The notes under the pieces were generated by a model. That model was not told where the DNA came from and ran no database searches. It saw nothing but the letters and a program-made list of their open reading frames with translations. Position numbers and translations under genes: made by a program. Positions 1-12,408 of a stretch of 64,000 nucleotides of DNA are shown piece by piece; within the stretch, counting starts at the first letter, position 1, and each line of letters starts with the position of its first letter. The stretch comes from Apium graveolens (taxonomy: Eukaryota; Streptophyta; Magnoliopsida; Apiales; Apiaceae). The stretch covers positions 62,001 through 126,000 of the forward strand of contig NW_027417486.1 of the NCBI RefSeq assembly GCF_009905375.1, in the 5' to 3' direction.

Positions 1-1853
1 GTACCATGGCCTCAAACCCTTGTTCCTCTTGCAAAAAACTAGCACTTGAATGTGCTTGAGTACTTGCCTCCCCGATAGCTATATCATTGACAACTAAACT
101 CCTAGCTTCATTTGTCAAAGCAATTTCAGCTAGGGTTTTATGGGGAGTTGTTTCTTCATGAGAAACCTCCTATTGAATTGGAGAGGATTTGAGTAGCTCC
201 CTCTCAAGAGTACTACCTTCAAATATATCAGTCTGTGAAGACTGTTGAGCACATGAAGGTGCATTGGAAAATTGCACAAGGTCTTCAATAAAAACTGATG
301 AAACCCCTGTATTTGTGATGGTGTCATCAAGGTTTACCTCAGCATGTAGCCTCTCACCATCTAAAGATTGTGTTTGAGTGATGATCACAGTTTCATGACC
401 GTGTCGCTTGATTTTGGCAACTTGAGAAGATGATTCAAGTCCTTCATTAAAATTAGAAGAAATTTGAGAAATGAGATTTATGAGCTCAGGCATGAGTGTT
501 GGAAAATCCCCATGAATAGATGAGGGAGTTTAATAGATGTGTTCTCTATGTGTGTGCCAGCCAAAATACTTTTTTCACCCTCTTGAGAGTGCCCAAGAGG
601 GGGTGCAGACTCATTACATGGTGCATTGGGGAGAATGCTTGATTCTATAGTGACACCTTGTTGATAAGATGCCACTAGAGTCTGTTTAGCCCCTATTTGT
701 ACAACTACATCTTTTTGAAAAGATACAAAGGTGATCTCTTGAGTGGTCAACTCAAATTTCTTTTGAATCTTTGGTTTCTTGACCGAGGGTGACACAAATT
801 CTATTTGATCCTCACCACTCTCACTAACAACTACTAAGGTTGGTTGCTTCCTCTTATTTTTATATACTCCATCCTTTTGAGAGGATGAAGCAGTTGGTTG
901 ACTACCAGCTAATGGTTGTGAAGAAATGGTTGCAGCTGTGGTAGGCTCATATGGGTGTTCCTACATTTGTGCTACTGTAAAACTAGGTTCCATAGCTGAA
1001 CTAGGAATTACAGTGCTTCTCGTATCAGGCATAAGATACGGATATGTTCTAAATTTTTCCAACATAAAGTCAGTGATACTTAGCCTAACCTTAACCTGAT
1101 TCTTTGTATTAAGTGATCCAAATAGAATTTTGGACACTTGTTTACAAATGCCTATTTGATTCATATCTATACCATCTAGCAAATGTATGTCATCTACTTT
1201 ATGATTTAAATTTGACATGATAAATCTAGGAAAGAAAATCTAATTACCCTTACTTACCGAAGGCATAGTGAGCATTGTGCTTAGCTCCTCCAAGATCAAG
1301 CTGCCAACATTGAGATGTCTATTGTAGGCCATTGAATACACCAACTTTTGTACTACACTTGAAATGTTGTCATAGCCAGTTTTTCTGCATATGAATGCCT
1401 TGATTATAGAGTCAAAAATATTTGACCATTCCCTCCTCGGGTTATTGTTGTTTAGCCTGGCCATGTCAATCTTTCTACTGTAATTTATGGAATCCATGAA
1501 TTCAGCCAGTTCTTGAGTTGTAGGTGCTTCAACCAAGTTGTCTGTAGGAATACCCAAAGCTTTATTGATGTCACTAGCATTAAACTCAACAGCCACACCC
1601 CTGATTGTGCAGTTAACCACCATGTAAATTGCTTGATTTTTATGAATAACGGTGTTGATGACTGCAGTGTTCCAGAAATAGTTCTGAACATCCAAGTAGA
1701 GCACTGGGTTTGCAATTAGAGCTCCTGAAAGATAAGAATCATCAATAAACTTGACAAAGCACTTGAAGTTATCAGGTGCTTGGGTTGGATCAACAAAAGC
1801 CAAATAGTTGGTTCCATCCTTGGGCTAACAACTCTTACGTTGTTAGCAGCCAT
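1..1853 (-). pseudogene. Copia-1 accessory ORF after pol (putative plant transposon protein-like domain), broken and partial
   Basis: The ATG is at 1,851-1,853. A frameshift near 1,830 separates the first ~12 codons from the frame read to 1,240. A TAG interrupts the 1,218 frame at 961-963, after which that frame runs on to about 478, and a further frameshift near 490 leads to the last readable piece (493 to 170). The first ~190 codons (GTNYLAFVDPTQAPDNF..., later RREWSNIFDSIIKAF) match, by eye and in order, the N-terminal domain of the Copia-2 accessory ORF at 38,712. The rest is polar and Ser/Gln/Lys-rich like the Copia-2 C-terminal part (VVSESGEDQIEF recalls ITLRDESDSEDQIP). No signal peptide or membrane segment is visible. 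Its biochemical function is unknown; calling it env-like would be by position only. Confidence 0.7.
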
Positions 1854-1990
1854 TGAAGAGTTTGGGTTTTAGTGGGTAAGTGTTTTGAGAGAAAGAAGGC
1901 TTGAAAGTTTTGAGAATGGTGAAAAATCACAGAAACTAGGTCAATTGAGATCTCGAAAGCGTAAATAGGGGTTATATTAAGATGTTTGGG

Positions 1991-1998
1991 TATTTATA
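1991..1998 (-). promoter_or_regulatory. TATA-like box upstream of the Copia-1 accessory ORF
   Basis: The minus strand reads CTCTATAAATACCC, a textbook plant TATA context, about 140 nt upstream of the accessory ATG at 1,853. It lies between pol and the accessory ORF, outside any LTR. An array of the motif ACTTATCGAGAACT lies just upstream. Promoter activity is inferred. Confidence 0.5.
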
Positions 1999-2009
1999 GA
2001 GCGGAGATG

Positions 2010-2485
2010 TGGCTTATCGACAAGAGAAGAATGAACGGTTGAAAATTGCTTGTAGAGAAGTCACATGACTTATAGAGAACTCATGTCAAGATCTCACTTT
2101 CCTGACTCTTATCGAGGACTAGATAGTGACTTATCGAGATGTTGTACAAATACCCAGTTTTTCCTTATTGGACTGAATTATTCTAATTTATATTGAGAAT
2201 ATTAATCATAAAAATATAATTAATTTTATATCAAAAGTATTTTACTGAAATAATTTATTGAATTAAATTATTTCAGTTCTTAGTTAGCGAGAAGTCTAAA
2301 ATTTGAATTATAAAGAACTCCATATCTATAAGTATATCAGGATCTATACACTACTTGTCGATAAGTCATAAAAAGACTTATCGAGAAGTCCATTGAGAAG
2401 TCATAGAAAAAACTTATCGAGAACTCTATCGAGAAGTAATAAAATGTCTTTTTGAGAAATTATTTAGACTTATCGAGAACTCAGT
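2010..2485. repeat. Iterated ACTTATCGAGAACT-type motif between Copia-1 pol and accessory ORF
   Basis: Variants of CTTATCGAGAAGT / CTTATCGAGAACTC / CTTATCGAGGACT recur roughly eight times, for example near 2,013, 2,108, 2,131, 2,348, 2,376, 2,416 and 2,470. The same core (ACTTRTCGA with GAGAACT/AGTTCTC) is iterated in this element's 5' LTR. There is no coding capacity in 1,999-2,731 otherwise. Confidence 0.6.
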
Positions 2486-2731
2486 TCTCTACATACTTTT
2501 GATCTTTCCTGACTCTATCTTATATTAATTTCATATATTAATGATATGAACTAACATTTTTTTTCTTAGAATTAGAAAATTCCAAGTTAGACTTTATTTA
2601 AGAAAAAATAAATATATAGAGAGTTATGAAATATTTATAGATCATATTCCAGTTAATTTCCTTATTAAATAAAATTTATTTTGATTTATCAGGAATTAAT
2701 CTGCTGCAAAATGTTAGTTGAGTTCTTGATT

Positions 2732-5700
2732 TTAGGATGAAGAATTTAACATACCAATTTCACTTACAATTCTAGTGAAAGTTGCTTCATCCAAAGGTTT
2801 TTGGAAAATGTCAGCTAACTATTTTTCTGTCGGAACAAAAACAAGCTCAATAGTACCATTAGCAGCATGTTCTCTAATAAAATGGTACCTTACATCAATG
2901 TGCTTAGTTATAGAATGATTAACTGGATTAACAACAATAGATATTGCTCTAGTATTGTCACACATGATAGGAATATTTTGTAACAATAGGCCATAATCCG
3001 TTAGTTGATTTCTAATCTAAAGCACTTGAGCACAACAACTTCTAACAGCTATATATTCAGCTTTAGATGTAAAAGTTGACACAGATTGTTGTTTCTTACT
3101 ATACAATGATACAAGTCTTTGACTAAGGAATTGACAGCTTCCACCTGTACTTTTTCTGTCTATCCTACATCCAGCAAAATCTGCCCCTGCATCCAGCAAA
3201 ATCCGCATCTGTGTATCCAACAGCTTCAAAACCAGTTCCCTTATGATACCACAATCCCAAGTTTGTTGTTCCCTTCAAATATTTGAAAATTTTTTTGACA
3301 ACCATTAACTGTGATTCTTTAGGATTTGCTTGAAATCTAGCACACAGACATGTGGCAAACATGATGTTTGGTCTACTTGTAGTCAAATAGAGCAAAGATC
3401 CAATCATTCCCCTATAGCTTGAGATGTCTACACTTTTTCCTTTCTTATCTTCATCCAATTTGATAGTTGTAAATATAGGGGTTGATGCAGGTGAGGATTC
3501 CACCATTCCAAATTTCTTCAAAAGATCTTTGACATACTTGGTTTGACTGATAAAGATTCCATCACTTTTTTGGCTAACTTGAAGTCCAAGAGCCGAATGA
3601 GGGATTCTATAGCCTACGTACTTGCCTTTAGGAGATCGAAGTTGGATGACTTTCCTGCAGTTCCTTCCATCGGTGTCATTGAATCACGTTAGCATCCTGC
3701 TCTGATACCAGTCACTGATCATAAACTCGTAAACAACTGCATTATAATTCATTGGGATTTATTCGCATGCCATGTGACCGATTTCAGATGTCTTCATCTC
3801 ATTAATTACTGCTAACGAGGAAAGCCCCGTTGACCCAAAGTGATTTAGAAAGAAGAATCTTTATTGATGGTGATCAGTCATGGTATCCATAGCGTTGCTT
3901 CTTATGCTCATCTCATATTCACTCTACATGAGTTTTGAGAATCTTTGACACAACTTTTCATTAGTATAACCAAAGATGATATCATCCACATAGATTTGAA
4001 CTAGGATGATGTCATTATCATTTTTCTTGTAAAATATAGTCTTGTCAATTGTTACTATAGTGAATCCATGTTTGAGTAGAAATTCTAATAGAGTGTCATA
4101 CCATGCTCTTGGTGCTTGCTTCAATTCATAGAGAGCCTTTAAAAGTTTGTAGACATAGTCAGGAAATTCTGGATCTTTAAAGCCAGGTGGTTGTTGCACA
4201 TAGACTTCTTCTTCTAGTTCACCATTAAGGAATGCACTTTTTACATCTATTTGATATACCTTAAAATTTGAGTGTGCAGCAAATGCAAGAAAAATTATTA
4301 TTGCTTCAAACCTTGCAACTGGAGCAAAAGTTTCATCATAATCAATTCCTTCTTCTTGTGAGTAGCCTTTGGCAACCAGTCTTGATTTATTTCTTGTCAC
4401 AATTCCAATTTCATCCATTTTGTTCATGTACACCCATTTTGTTCCAATGATGCTTCTGTTTCTTGGTGCAGGAACCAATTCCCAAAATTTATTTCTTTTA
4501 AATTGATTTAGCTCTTCTTGCATAGCAGTTATCCAATCAGGGTCAAGAAGAGCTTCCTTAGTTTTATTAGCTCAATTTAAGACAGAAAGCATGCATGCAA
4601 GCATTCATTTACAGTGGCACTTCTAGTCCTTACTTCAGCATTTTTATAGTGTCTCTTGTGTGACTCTCATCCTATTTTATGGTGTGCTGATTTTTGGTGA
4701 ATAGAACTGTCTCATTTTCTTCATTGTTGGCATGACTTGCAGAACTATCATCTCCTTCTCCCCCTGAGTTTATGCCACCAAATTCAGGTGTGCTTCTTTC
4801 TTGAGATGAATTCTCATTGCCAGAATTTATTGGTTCATTTGTTTCTTCCTCCATTCTATTATTTGTGTTGACTTCAACTTCATCTTCAGAATCACTGTTA
4901 ATATTGAGGTTTTCAAACTTTAAAAAGTTTCGGCTTCATTTTCATCAAGGCATTCCAAGCCTGGACACTTGTCATCACCAAATGTCACATATGTGTTCTC
5001 CATTATTTTCTTATGCTCTAGCACATAGACTTTGTATGTAGTCCTTTCCAAAGAATATCCAAGAAAAATAGCTTCAAATACTTTGGAGTCAAAATTTTCC
5101 AACATATTCAGAGTTGTCATTTAGCACAAAGCACTTGCTTCCAAACACATGAAGATGCTTAACAGTAGGCTTTCTTTTTGACAAAATTGAGTAGGGTGAC
5201 TTGCCATTGTTTTTGTTCAGTAAATATATATTCTGAGTGTAACATGTTGTGTTAATAGCTTCTTCCCAAAAACTGGTTGGCAATTTGGCATCTTGCAGTA
5301 TTGTTCTTGCAGCTTCAACTAGAGTTCTATTTTTTCTTTCAACCACACCATTTTGTTGATATGTTCTTGTGACTGAGAACTCTTGAAAAATGCCTCTGTC
5401 TTTGCAAAATTCACTTAGAATTGCACTCCTAAATTTTGTATCATTGTCCATCCTCAATCTTTTGACAGAATTTTGAACTTCATCCTTCTTTCCAATTTTC
5501 TTTATGTGTTCAATGATGATATGTGGAGTTTCAACTTTTGAATGCATAAATTCCACCCAAGTGTACCTTGAGTAGTCATCCACCATTACCAAAGCACACT
5601 TCTTTATGGATATAGACATGACATTTACAGGTCCAAACAAGTCCATGTGGATAAGTTGTAGTGGAGCATTAATGGAATTCACAACTTTTCTCTTGTGACT

Positions 5701-6142
5701 GGACCTCTTCATTTTTCCTTTTTGATAAGCTTCACAAACTTCATTTTGAGCAAATTCCAAAGCTGGCATATCTCTCACTAATTCCCTTTTCACGAGAGTA
5801 TTGATTGCTTTATAGTTTAAGTGAGAGAGATTCTTGTGCCAAAGTTTTCTTTGTTCACTAGATGCGTTGGTGTATAAGCAATATATTCTGTCCTTGTTGG
5901 CAGAATTTAAATCTGTAACAAATAGGCTTACATTGCTTACTCCTTTTAGAGCAACTTCACAAGTTTTTTTTCTTATGATTGAGCAATCTTCTTTTTCAAA
6001 AATGACCCCGAAACCTTTGTTGTCTCCAAAGGTCACCAAGGGGCCAACCATATTCTAAAACTATGATAGCAGGGCTTTATGACCTATCATATGTCTGGAA
6101 CATCCACCGTCAATGATCTATATGACTTTATTCTTCTTGCCT
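2732..6142 (-). pseudogene. Copia-1 pol (protease, integrase, RT, RNase H), multiply broken
   Basis: In order on the minus strand: a protease remnant (~6,140-6,060, IIDGGCSRHMIGHKALLS, equivalent to the LDSGCSGHM of Copia-2, with an in-frame stop); the integrase zinc region WHKNLSHLN...CEAY near 5,840-5,720, whose last Cys is Tyr; the integrase core with MDLFGPV, LRMDND (normally SDNGTEF) and [13 protein letters not shown], open from 6,051 to 5,089; an acidic linker; RT 4,523-3,924 with KSAFLNGEL and the catalytic YVDDIIFG; an insert at ~3,597-3,897; RNase H pieces 3,521-3,017; and a C-terminus ending in PLDEATFTRIVSEIGML with TAA at 2,732-2,734. It would have encoded a ~1,100-residue polyprotein processed in the virus-like particle. 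It cannot do so now. Confidence 0.85.
3597..3897. other. ~300-bp insert in the Copia-1 RT/RNase H boundary
   Basis: Coding similarity to Copia-2 stops after SEYEMS (about 3,898) and resumes at GLQVSQKSDGIF (about 3,590), where Copia-2 has only a few residues between. The intervening DNA has no coding similarity. At 3,690-3,701 it carries GCTCTGATACCA, the reverse complement of an initiator-Met primer site, followed six bases later by a TG that could start an LTR. It is probably a fragment of another, unrelated retroelement. I see no clean target-site duplication. Confidence 0.5.
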
Positions 6143-8485
6143 TGCATACAATGAGGTTTAAGTGTGTTTAGCTACTCAAGTAGTGTTGGGCACTTTCTTC
6201 TTTTTCATAGAATTAGCAGAAGTAGAACTTGAACAATCAAAAGGAACAACAATCTTAGTTTGATCAACATTTTCATCTTTAATCACAGATCTAAAGTTGA
6301 CTTCTTTAAGATCATTTATCAACTTATGAAAACTGGTCATAACTTTCATGTTGCATGGAATGCTGTCAAACTTATCATAGAAAGAATAGGGATCATCTAT
6401 TTATGCCTCATTGTATTTGCAGGCTCCATACTTTGGCTCACTAACAGTCTTCTTACAAAGGTGAGTTATATAATTTGTTGAGCCACATTTTGACACTGAT
6501 TTCTTAGAGCATATGCAATATAGGCATAGTTGTTGCTTTTGTTGACACCTATCCTTCCAATTTTGTTCTTCTTTTTTTCCAGTGCTAACATTCTTGATCT
6601 CATTTACCAGTGTCTTGAAAGTTGGACTCATTTTAGACTTCTTCTCACATTCAGTGTTTGAACTGAATTTTGCATCCTCCCTTTCTTTATCTTCATCTGC
6701 AAGCTCCTGCTTGATGACAATCACTGAAGTTTACTTCACAAGCTTTGAACAAGGCTGCATTCACATTTTAAGCATCAAAGGAACATCTTGGTTCACATTT
6801 TCCTTCCCCTTGCCAACATCATTTTTCTTGTGAGAATCCACAACCTCATAGTCCAAGACAATAGTTATGTTAGCAAATGGTTTGTTCTTCTCATGATACT
6901 GACCAATCAATTGAGATGTATTTTTGAATGATTTGAGCTTCAAAATCTTTTTCTCAACTTTTTCTCTTAACACTACTTCTACTTCTCCAGCACACTTTAA
7001 CTTTTTCTTTAGGTATTCATTTTCTTATTTAATTGCTTCAAGACTAAAAAGCTGCAGTTCTAGCTCTTGTTTTTCAATCTCAAGTTTTTCATTTATTTTT
7101 GACAGCCTACTCACTTCCTCAGTAGCTTCCACCAAGCTTGTATGAATGTGGAATATTTCTACACTCATCTTCTCAACAGTTTCCTTATATTGAGTAACAT
7201 TTAAATCAATGGTAGTTAGGATATGTACCTCAGACTTAGATGCAGATGACTCTCCTTGCTCCAGTGCCATGAGAGCATAGTTTCCATACTATTCACCATC
7301 ATCTTCATCATCAGTGTCATCCCAACTTTTTACCTTCAGCAATATAGACTTTTCCCTGTTATTTTCTCAGAATCGCTTCATACTTCGCTTCAAGTTCCAA
7401 ATAACACTTAGCCTTCTTCATCTTCTTTGGCTTCCTGCATTCTGTGGCGAAGTGACCAAGTTCATCACAGTTGTAGCATCTAATCTTTGATCTGTCCACA
7501 GATCCTGACTAGTAGCCACCTTTGCCAGTTGCATTTGTCCGAGTTTTTCCTTTCCAATTGTTGTTATTGGATGTTTGGCCTTTACCCTTGAAATATCTAG
7601 GATTTTTTACTCTGATGTTTGAAAATTTTCTTGCTAGGTAAGCCATAGACTGGTTCATTTCATTCAATTTATCAAGAGTATAGTACTCATCCTCTTCCAA
7701 CTCCAAAATGACTTGTTTTTTAGGTTCCTTATTTTTCTGCTCAACCGCTTAAATAACTTGAGTCTGGGGTTCAATTTCATCTTTAGTCATTATCTTATCA
7801 TTTTCTATCAAGGCACTTGATACATCACAACATGCACTTGACTCACTTTTAATGACTTTCTTTGCATCATTTCCAACTCATAGATTTTGAGAATATCATA
7901 CAAAATCTGCAAAGTTATTCTCCCTGGATCTCTTCCTTCTCTTATTGCAAATATCTTTTATTCCAGGTGGTCAGGAAGAGTGTCATAAAGCTGCAAATCA
8001 TTTATCAGTTTGTTGAATCTCTGAAAGACCTCAGTAATGCATTCTTTTGATTTAGCCATGAAACCCTCATTTTTTGACACCAAGATCCTTCTCTGTTTAG
8101 ATCTCACCTCTTCATTCCTTTCACATAAGATCTCAATCTTTTCCCAGATTTGTTTGGCTGACTCACAATTGATAATGTTGTTGTATATCACATTATCAAG
8201 AGATTTAATGAGTATGAGTTGTAAGCCACTGTCCAGTACAACCTTCTCATTTTCTGGTTCAGTATAGGTAGATGGATCCTTAGGACCAAAGTTTGCAGGA
8301 ATGATCATGTCTCCTTCTGTTGATTCAGGAACCCTTACCATATGAATAAAAGGTCCATGCTTGAGAATTTTAATATACATTGGATTGGCCATCCTGATGA
8401 ACATCATCATCTTCTTTTTCCACAGAGTGTAGTTTACCTTGTCAAAGACAAAAATCTTGATACTGCTAATCTTTTGTGCACTCAT
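6143..8485 (-). pseudogene. Copia-1 gag, broken
   Basis: The likely ATG is at 8,485 (MSAQKISSIKIF...), 36 nt downstream of the primer site. The first part (8,485-7,958) has the UBN2/copia gag features DKVNYTLWKKKMMMFI, CESAKQIWEKIE and FQRFNKLINDLQ. A CCHC zinc knuckle, CYNCDELGHFATEC, lies at about 7,480-7,435. Further open pieces lie at 7,706-7,509, 7,270-7,025 (heptad-like, coiled-coil), 6,973-6,761 and 6,724-6,401 (a degenerate second knuckle). Stops and frameshifts separate them. Gag would form the particle and bind RNA. This copy is not translatable as a whole. Confidence 0.8.
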
Positions 8486-8520
8486 ACATCCAAGATCTAA
8501 TCTGTTTACTTTCAGATTTG

Positions 8521-8532
8521 GCTCTGATACCA
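8521..8532 (-). other. Copia-1 primer binding site (initiator tRNA-Met)
   Basis: The minus strand reads TGGTATCAGAGC, complementary to the 3' end of initiator tRNA-Met, two bases from the LTR end. Confidence 0.85.
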
Positions 8533-8534
8533 CT

Positions 8535-9252
8535 TGTTAGGTATGAAATGCAACACATATGGGGTAAATATATTTTCTTGATTTTGAAATATATTTTGGC
8601 TTATGAAACAAAACAGTTGTATGAATGTGTAGAGATAATATGCTAAATGTAAGCACATATGCAGATTATCAAAAGCTCACTTGATTTATGTTAAATCAAT
8701 TTTGTCTTGCTACAAATCTTTATTCTTGAAAATAAGACTTAGCTTTTTCTCTTGAGAGAATACAAGATATTTCCAAGATCTGTTTATGTTTTTACTCCTA
8801 AATAAAGGACCCGTGACATGCTTTATAGATCAACATGCACGGCTTTACAAAAGTTGCACTAAAATGGACCAAAACGGTTTCCAAAGCTATTTTTTACATT
8901 TCCATTTCCAGTGTTAGAAAATTTGTGCATAATCTATTAGGTCTGTGACCCTCCTTTGACCAGTTCATCTTATCCCTTGATCTTTTATTCTTCAAATTGC
9001 ATTTGTAGGCTTTCCAATTCAGTGATAGAATTGTTTGTTGACTGATAATCTTGGATCTTCAAGTTATGTGCATTCTGAATTATAAAGTTGTTTGTAGAGA
9101 TCTCTGTTGTTCTATAGAGATGTCATATATAGATAAGTACAATGAATTATTGATATCTTGAGTTCTCCACATGCATTTTTGACTTGTCGAGGTCTCTAGT
9201 TCTCTAAAAGTAGAATTACTTATCGATATCTCCAGTTCACTTCACAAGCTTT
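8535..9252 (-). repeat. Copia-1 5' LTR, inner part
   Basis: It begins TGTTAGG next to the primer site and is interrupted at 9,253 by a solo LTR. It resumes at 12,409. The stretch 9,095-9,252 carries copies of the element's ACTTRTCGATATCT/AGTTCTC motif. Confidence 0.75.
8821..8827 (-). promoter_or_regulatory. TATA-like box in the Copia-1 LTR
   Basis: The minus strand reads GATCTATAAAGCATG. It is downstream (in element sense) of the motif arrays at 9,095-9,252 and 12,412-12,660, the arrangement expected for a U3 promoter. Function is inferred. Confidence 0.4.
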
Positions 9253-12200
9253 TGTAATAACTCAAATTTTGGAGACTTTGTAAAACTTTTGACGAATAGT
9301 AACCCTGAAAATTGGGGAAAACTTTTTAGTCCACACTATGTTATGCATGGTAAATTTGGTTTCCTAGTCGATAACGTGATATTACGTACCAAATAAGTGT
9401 ATGTAAACGCTATTAGTTTTCGAAGAAAACGAACTTTGAAAAACGACTGTATCTATGAACCATCAAGGAATACGAGAATCATAATATAATTACGAATCTA
9501 AAATTCTAAAATTTCAAACCCAAGTACAAGGCTTCAAAGCATAAAAGACGTATATGAAAGGATTTACCCTGCGAACCGCTTACGAAGATTTATTACGAAA
9601 ACGAATAAGCGACCGAGCGAACGCGTAAGCGAATAAATTAAATGTATCAAGATATTCTAACCATTCAAACTAACTAAGGTAAGAAAGTAACCATGGTTAA
9701 AAATAAAATAGTAGCCTACCTAGAGAATATGATGATCTAGCTAGAAAATAGTAACCATGAATAGTGAATGAAGTACTTAGCTAGTAACTAGCTTTGAATA
9801 TTAGCTAAGCTAGCAAGATTGTAAGAGATTTGCTTGTCCTGGGAGATATATACACAAATATTACATATCTTTATACAATAAGCATCCAAGCAAACCACAA
9901 AAACCCTGTCTTCTCTCTCATCAAAGAGCCATTCGGCTATTTCAAGAAAAAAGAAGAAATCAAAACTTAAAACTCCACTTCAAGCCATGGAAAAATTCAA
10001 TAATTGATTCCTAAGATTCCTACATACCAAACTAAGGTAAGATAAATTTTTGAGAGCATTTCATTAAGGTTTTAATGGTGAAATAATTCCATGAAAGTGA
10101 TGATGAATAGTGTAGAATAGTAACTTTTCTTAGTTTCTTGATTTTCATGGATTGATTTAGGATTCTTAAGCTTACCCAAGCATCCCCAAGATTCATTCAT
10201 CAAGGAGAACACATTCCAAGATTTCAAGAAAGGTATAAATCCTTGACCAAACTTTATTTAAGGTTTAAGTTTCAAGAATATTATGGATCTTAGTTGTAAA
10301 CCTAGTTTTGGTAGTCTAAATCTGTATTTTGTACTGTATTACATGTGTCTGTAAAATTGTTAAAGATCAGACTTAAGTATTTTTCTATGAACAGTCTCAA
10401 GCCTAAGAATAAACTCTAGAATATGATCAACAAGATCATGCCTCAGAGAAAAAGATAAAGAAGCTTGGAGTTGAATAAACCCGAGTCGCGAGCGTAACAT
10501 CGTTAAAATGAGAGAATCGTAATGCAGAAATAGAAATGAATGACTTAAAAATATTCAAAAATCATGAAATATTTACAGCGAATAAGAAATAGAGTTTTTT
10601 TAACTTCCATAAAAATTTTAAGTGAAAAATATGGATTTTTCAATTTTATAAAAATGTCGGAGTCGAGACCGCGCGAATAAAAACCCTTAAGAATCGAGAG
10701 GGGAGCCGATGGACGAAATGTAAAGACATTAACGGACATAAATGATTTCGAAAAGAAAGCGAATATGACAAGTACTTGTACTTATTGGAATAATAATAGT
10801 AAAGCGAGTTGCGTGAACGATTAGTAAGTATCACATATGTACAAGTAACGATAAATATGAATAGAATCTAACGAAACGATAATTATTTATAATTATAGAT
10901 TTCCGGGTGAACCCTAGAGCACCCTCCACTTCAAAGTACCCAGGCAAGTTTATGAACCCGACTCCATACACTGTTGTGTTGTGAAAATTATTTTACTGTT
11001 GTTTGAACAGATGTCATGTTTGCCATGATAGTAAAATACGAATTTTGCGTATCGATAATGTTTTTACTCACGATGAGTATATTGTAGAATATTTTAACGC
11101 TACAATAAAGCGTGATGCATAAATTATAAGACCGAGAGTCGGTCCGAGCATACAAAGTAAAAACCTGGGAATCATCCCCGTGATGTTCAGGACGATCAAA
11201 AGTCCGTACTTTCGGATCCTCGAAAAATATTATCTCGACATATTTTTAAATATTTTGACTATAGTGTCAAAATAAACTCCCACTTAATTATTTATCTGTT
11301 GACAACTGTCAACTCACATTATCTTAGTATTTTCTCCAAAAATTCTCGAAAGTACATATATATATACACATGAGATGAGTCGTTTCTATCAACAAGCAAA
11401 ACGCTTGAGAAACTTCGACATAATTCGAATTCCAGATTTATAATAAGATTCTTTAAAAGGACAAGGAGGGGTAGACTCTAATATTTTGTGGACTGGATTG
11501 ACTACTGGTGTGCCACATGTAAACATGTGAAGTATGTGGAAAACCTGGATGTATGGGCCACACATAATATGCCCGAATGCGGCAAGGGTGACAACTGGAT
11601 GTATGGGAGTCATCCTTCTACATGTAGAGAACAATAAAAATTTACTGTTATACGACTGATCATCGTATTTCGGGGGCTCCGGTGAATGTCCTATGATTCC
11701 AATTGAAATTGAGATGCGATACCGTAACCCAAGCCTAGGTGTGGTTTTACCATTAAGGTATCTGCAGACTAATAAGTCAATAAAAAGAGTTGTTTTGGAA
11801 AAAAGTGTGCAATACCGAGAAAAACCATTTTTAACAAACATATATATCATATACAGAATCTGATATGAATTTCTTATACAGTCTTTTCATACTGTACCTT
11901 ATTATGTTGGGCATTATAGCTCACACTTATTTTCTTAAAATGACACAACACAACAGTGAATCAAGATGCCTATCATGAAACTCGCGGCCAGGAACCGGGT
12001 AGGAAATGACCAGTTGTTCCGTATGATGTTCGGTGCAATACCCCAGGTAGACCATATAAGCTAGATTGGTTTTCAGTTGTTTTTAGTCCGGCTTATTTAC
12101 AATTATGATTTATGTAAGATAATAATGAAGAAACGTGTATTTGGCCGTCGGTCTAACCTTAAATAAAGGTTACACCCATGGTAAGACTTAATCGCTTTTG

Positions 12201-12408
12201 GTCTGTAATAATTATCACTTTATAAATTGATACACTCCAGTACTAAATTGTTCATTCCAAGATAATAACCTGTAAGTGTGTGTATGTTAATAAGTGTGGG
12301 GTCATAAAGGTGTGAGTATATATATATTATTGTATGAGATAAGTGTTAAACAGGATTCAAGGTGACATGGCCTTCTAGATCCCTGAACCCGGATTTTGGG
12401 GTGCCACA
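9253..12408 (+). mobile_element. Solo LTR (~3.16 kb), Tekay/chromovirus-like gypsy
   Basis: It starts TGTAATAACTC and ends GGATTTTGGGGTGCCACA, the kind of termini seen in long Tekay-type LTRs. It interrupts the Copia-1 LTR: the flanking DNA on both sides carries the same ACTTGTCGATATCT motif series. The candidate target-site duplication is GCTTT (9,248-9,252) versus ACTTT (12,409-12,413), one mismatch. I see no gag or pol reading frame inside, so it is best explained as a solo LTR left by LTR-LTR recombination. Orientation is set by the TG...GGGTGCCACA convention and is less certain. Confidence 0.65.
10382..10477 (+). repeat. Segment matching the Copia-1 LTR in inverted orientation
   Basis: This stretch inside the solo LTR aligns with the reverse complement of 12,685-12,780 over its whole length with small gaps; by eye about 80% identity. 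Shared anchors include TTTCTATGAACA, AATAAACTCT, ATCATGCCTCAGAGA and GAAGCTTGGAGTTGAATA. Confidence 0.7.
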
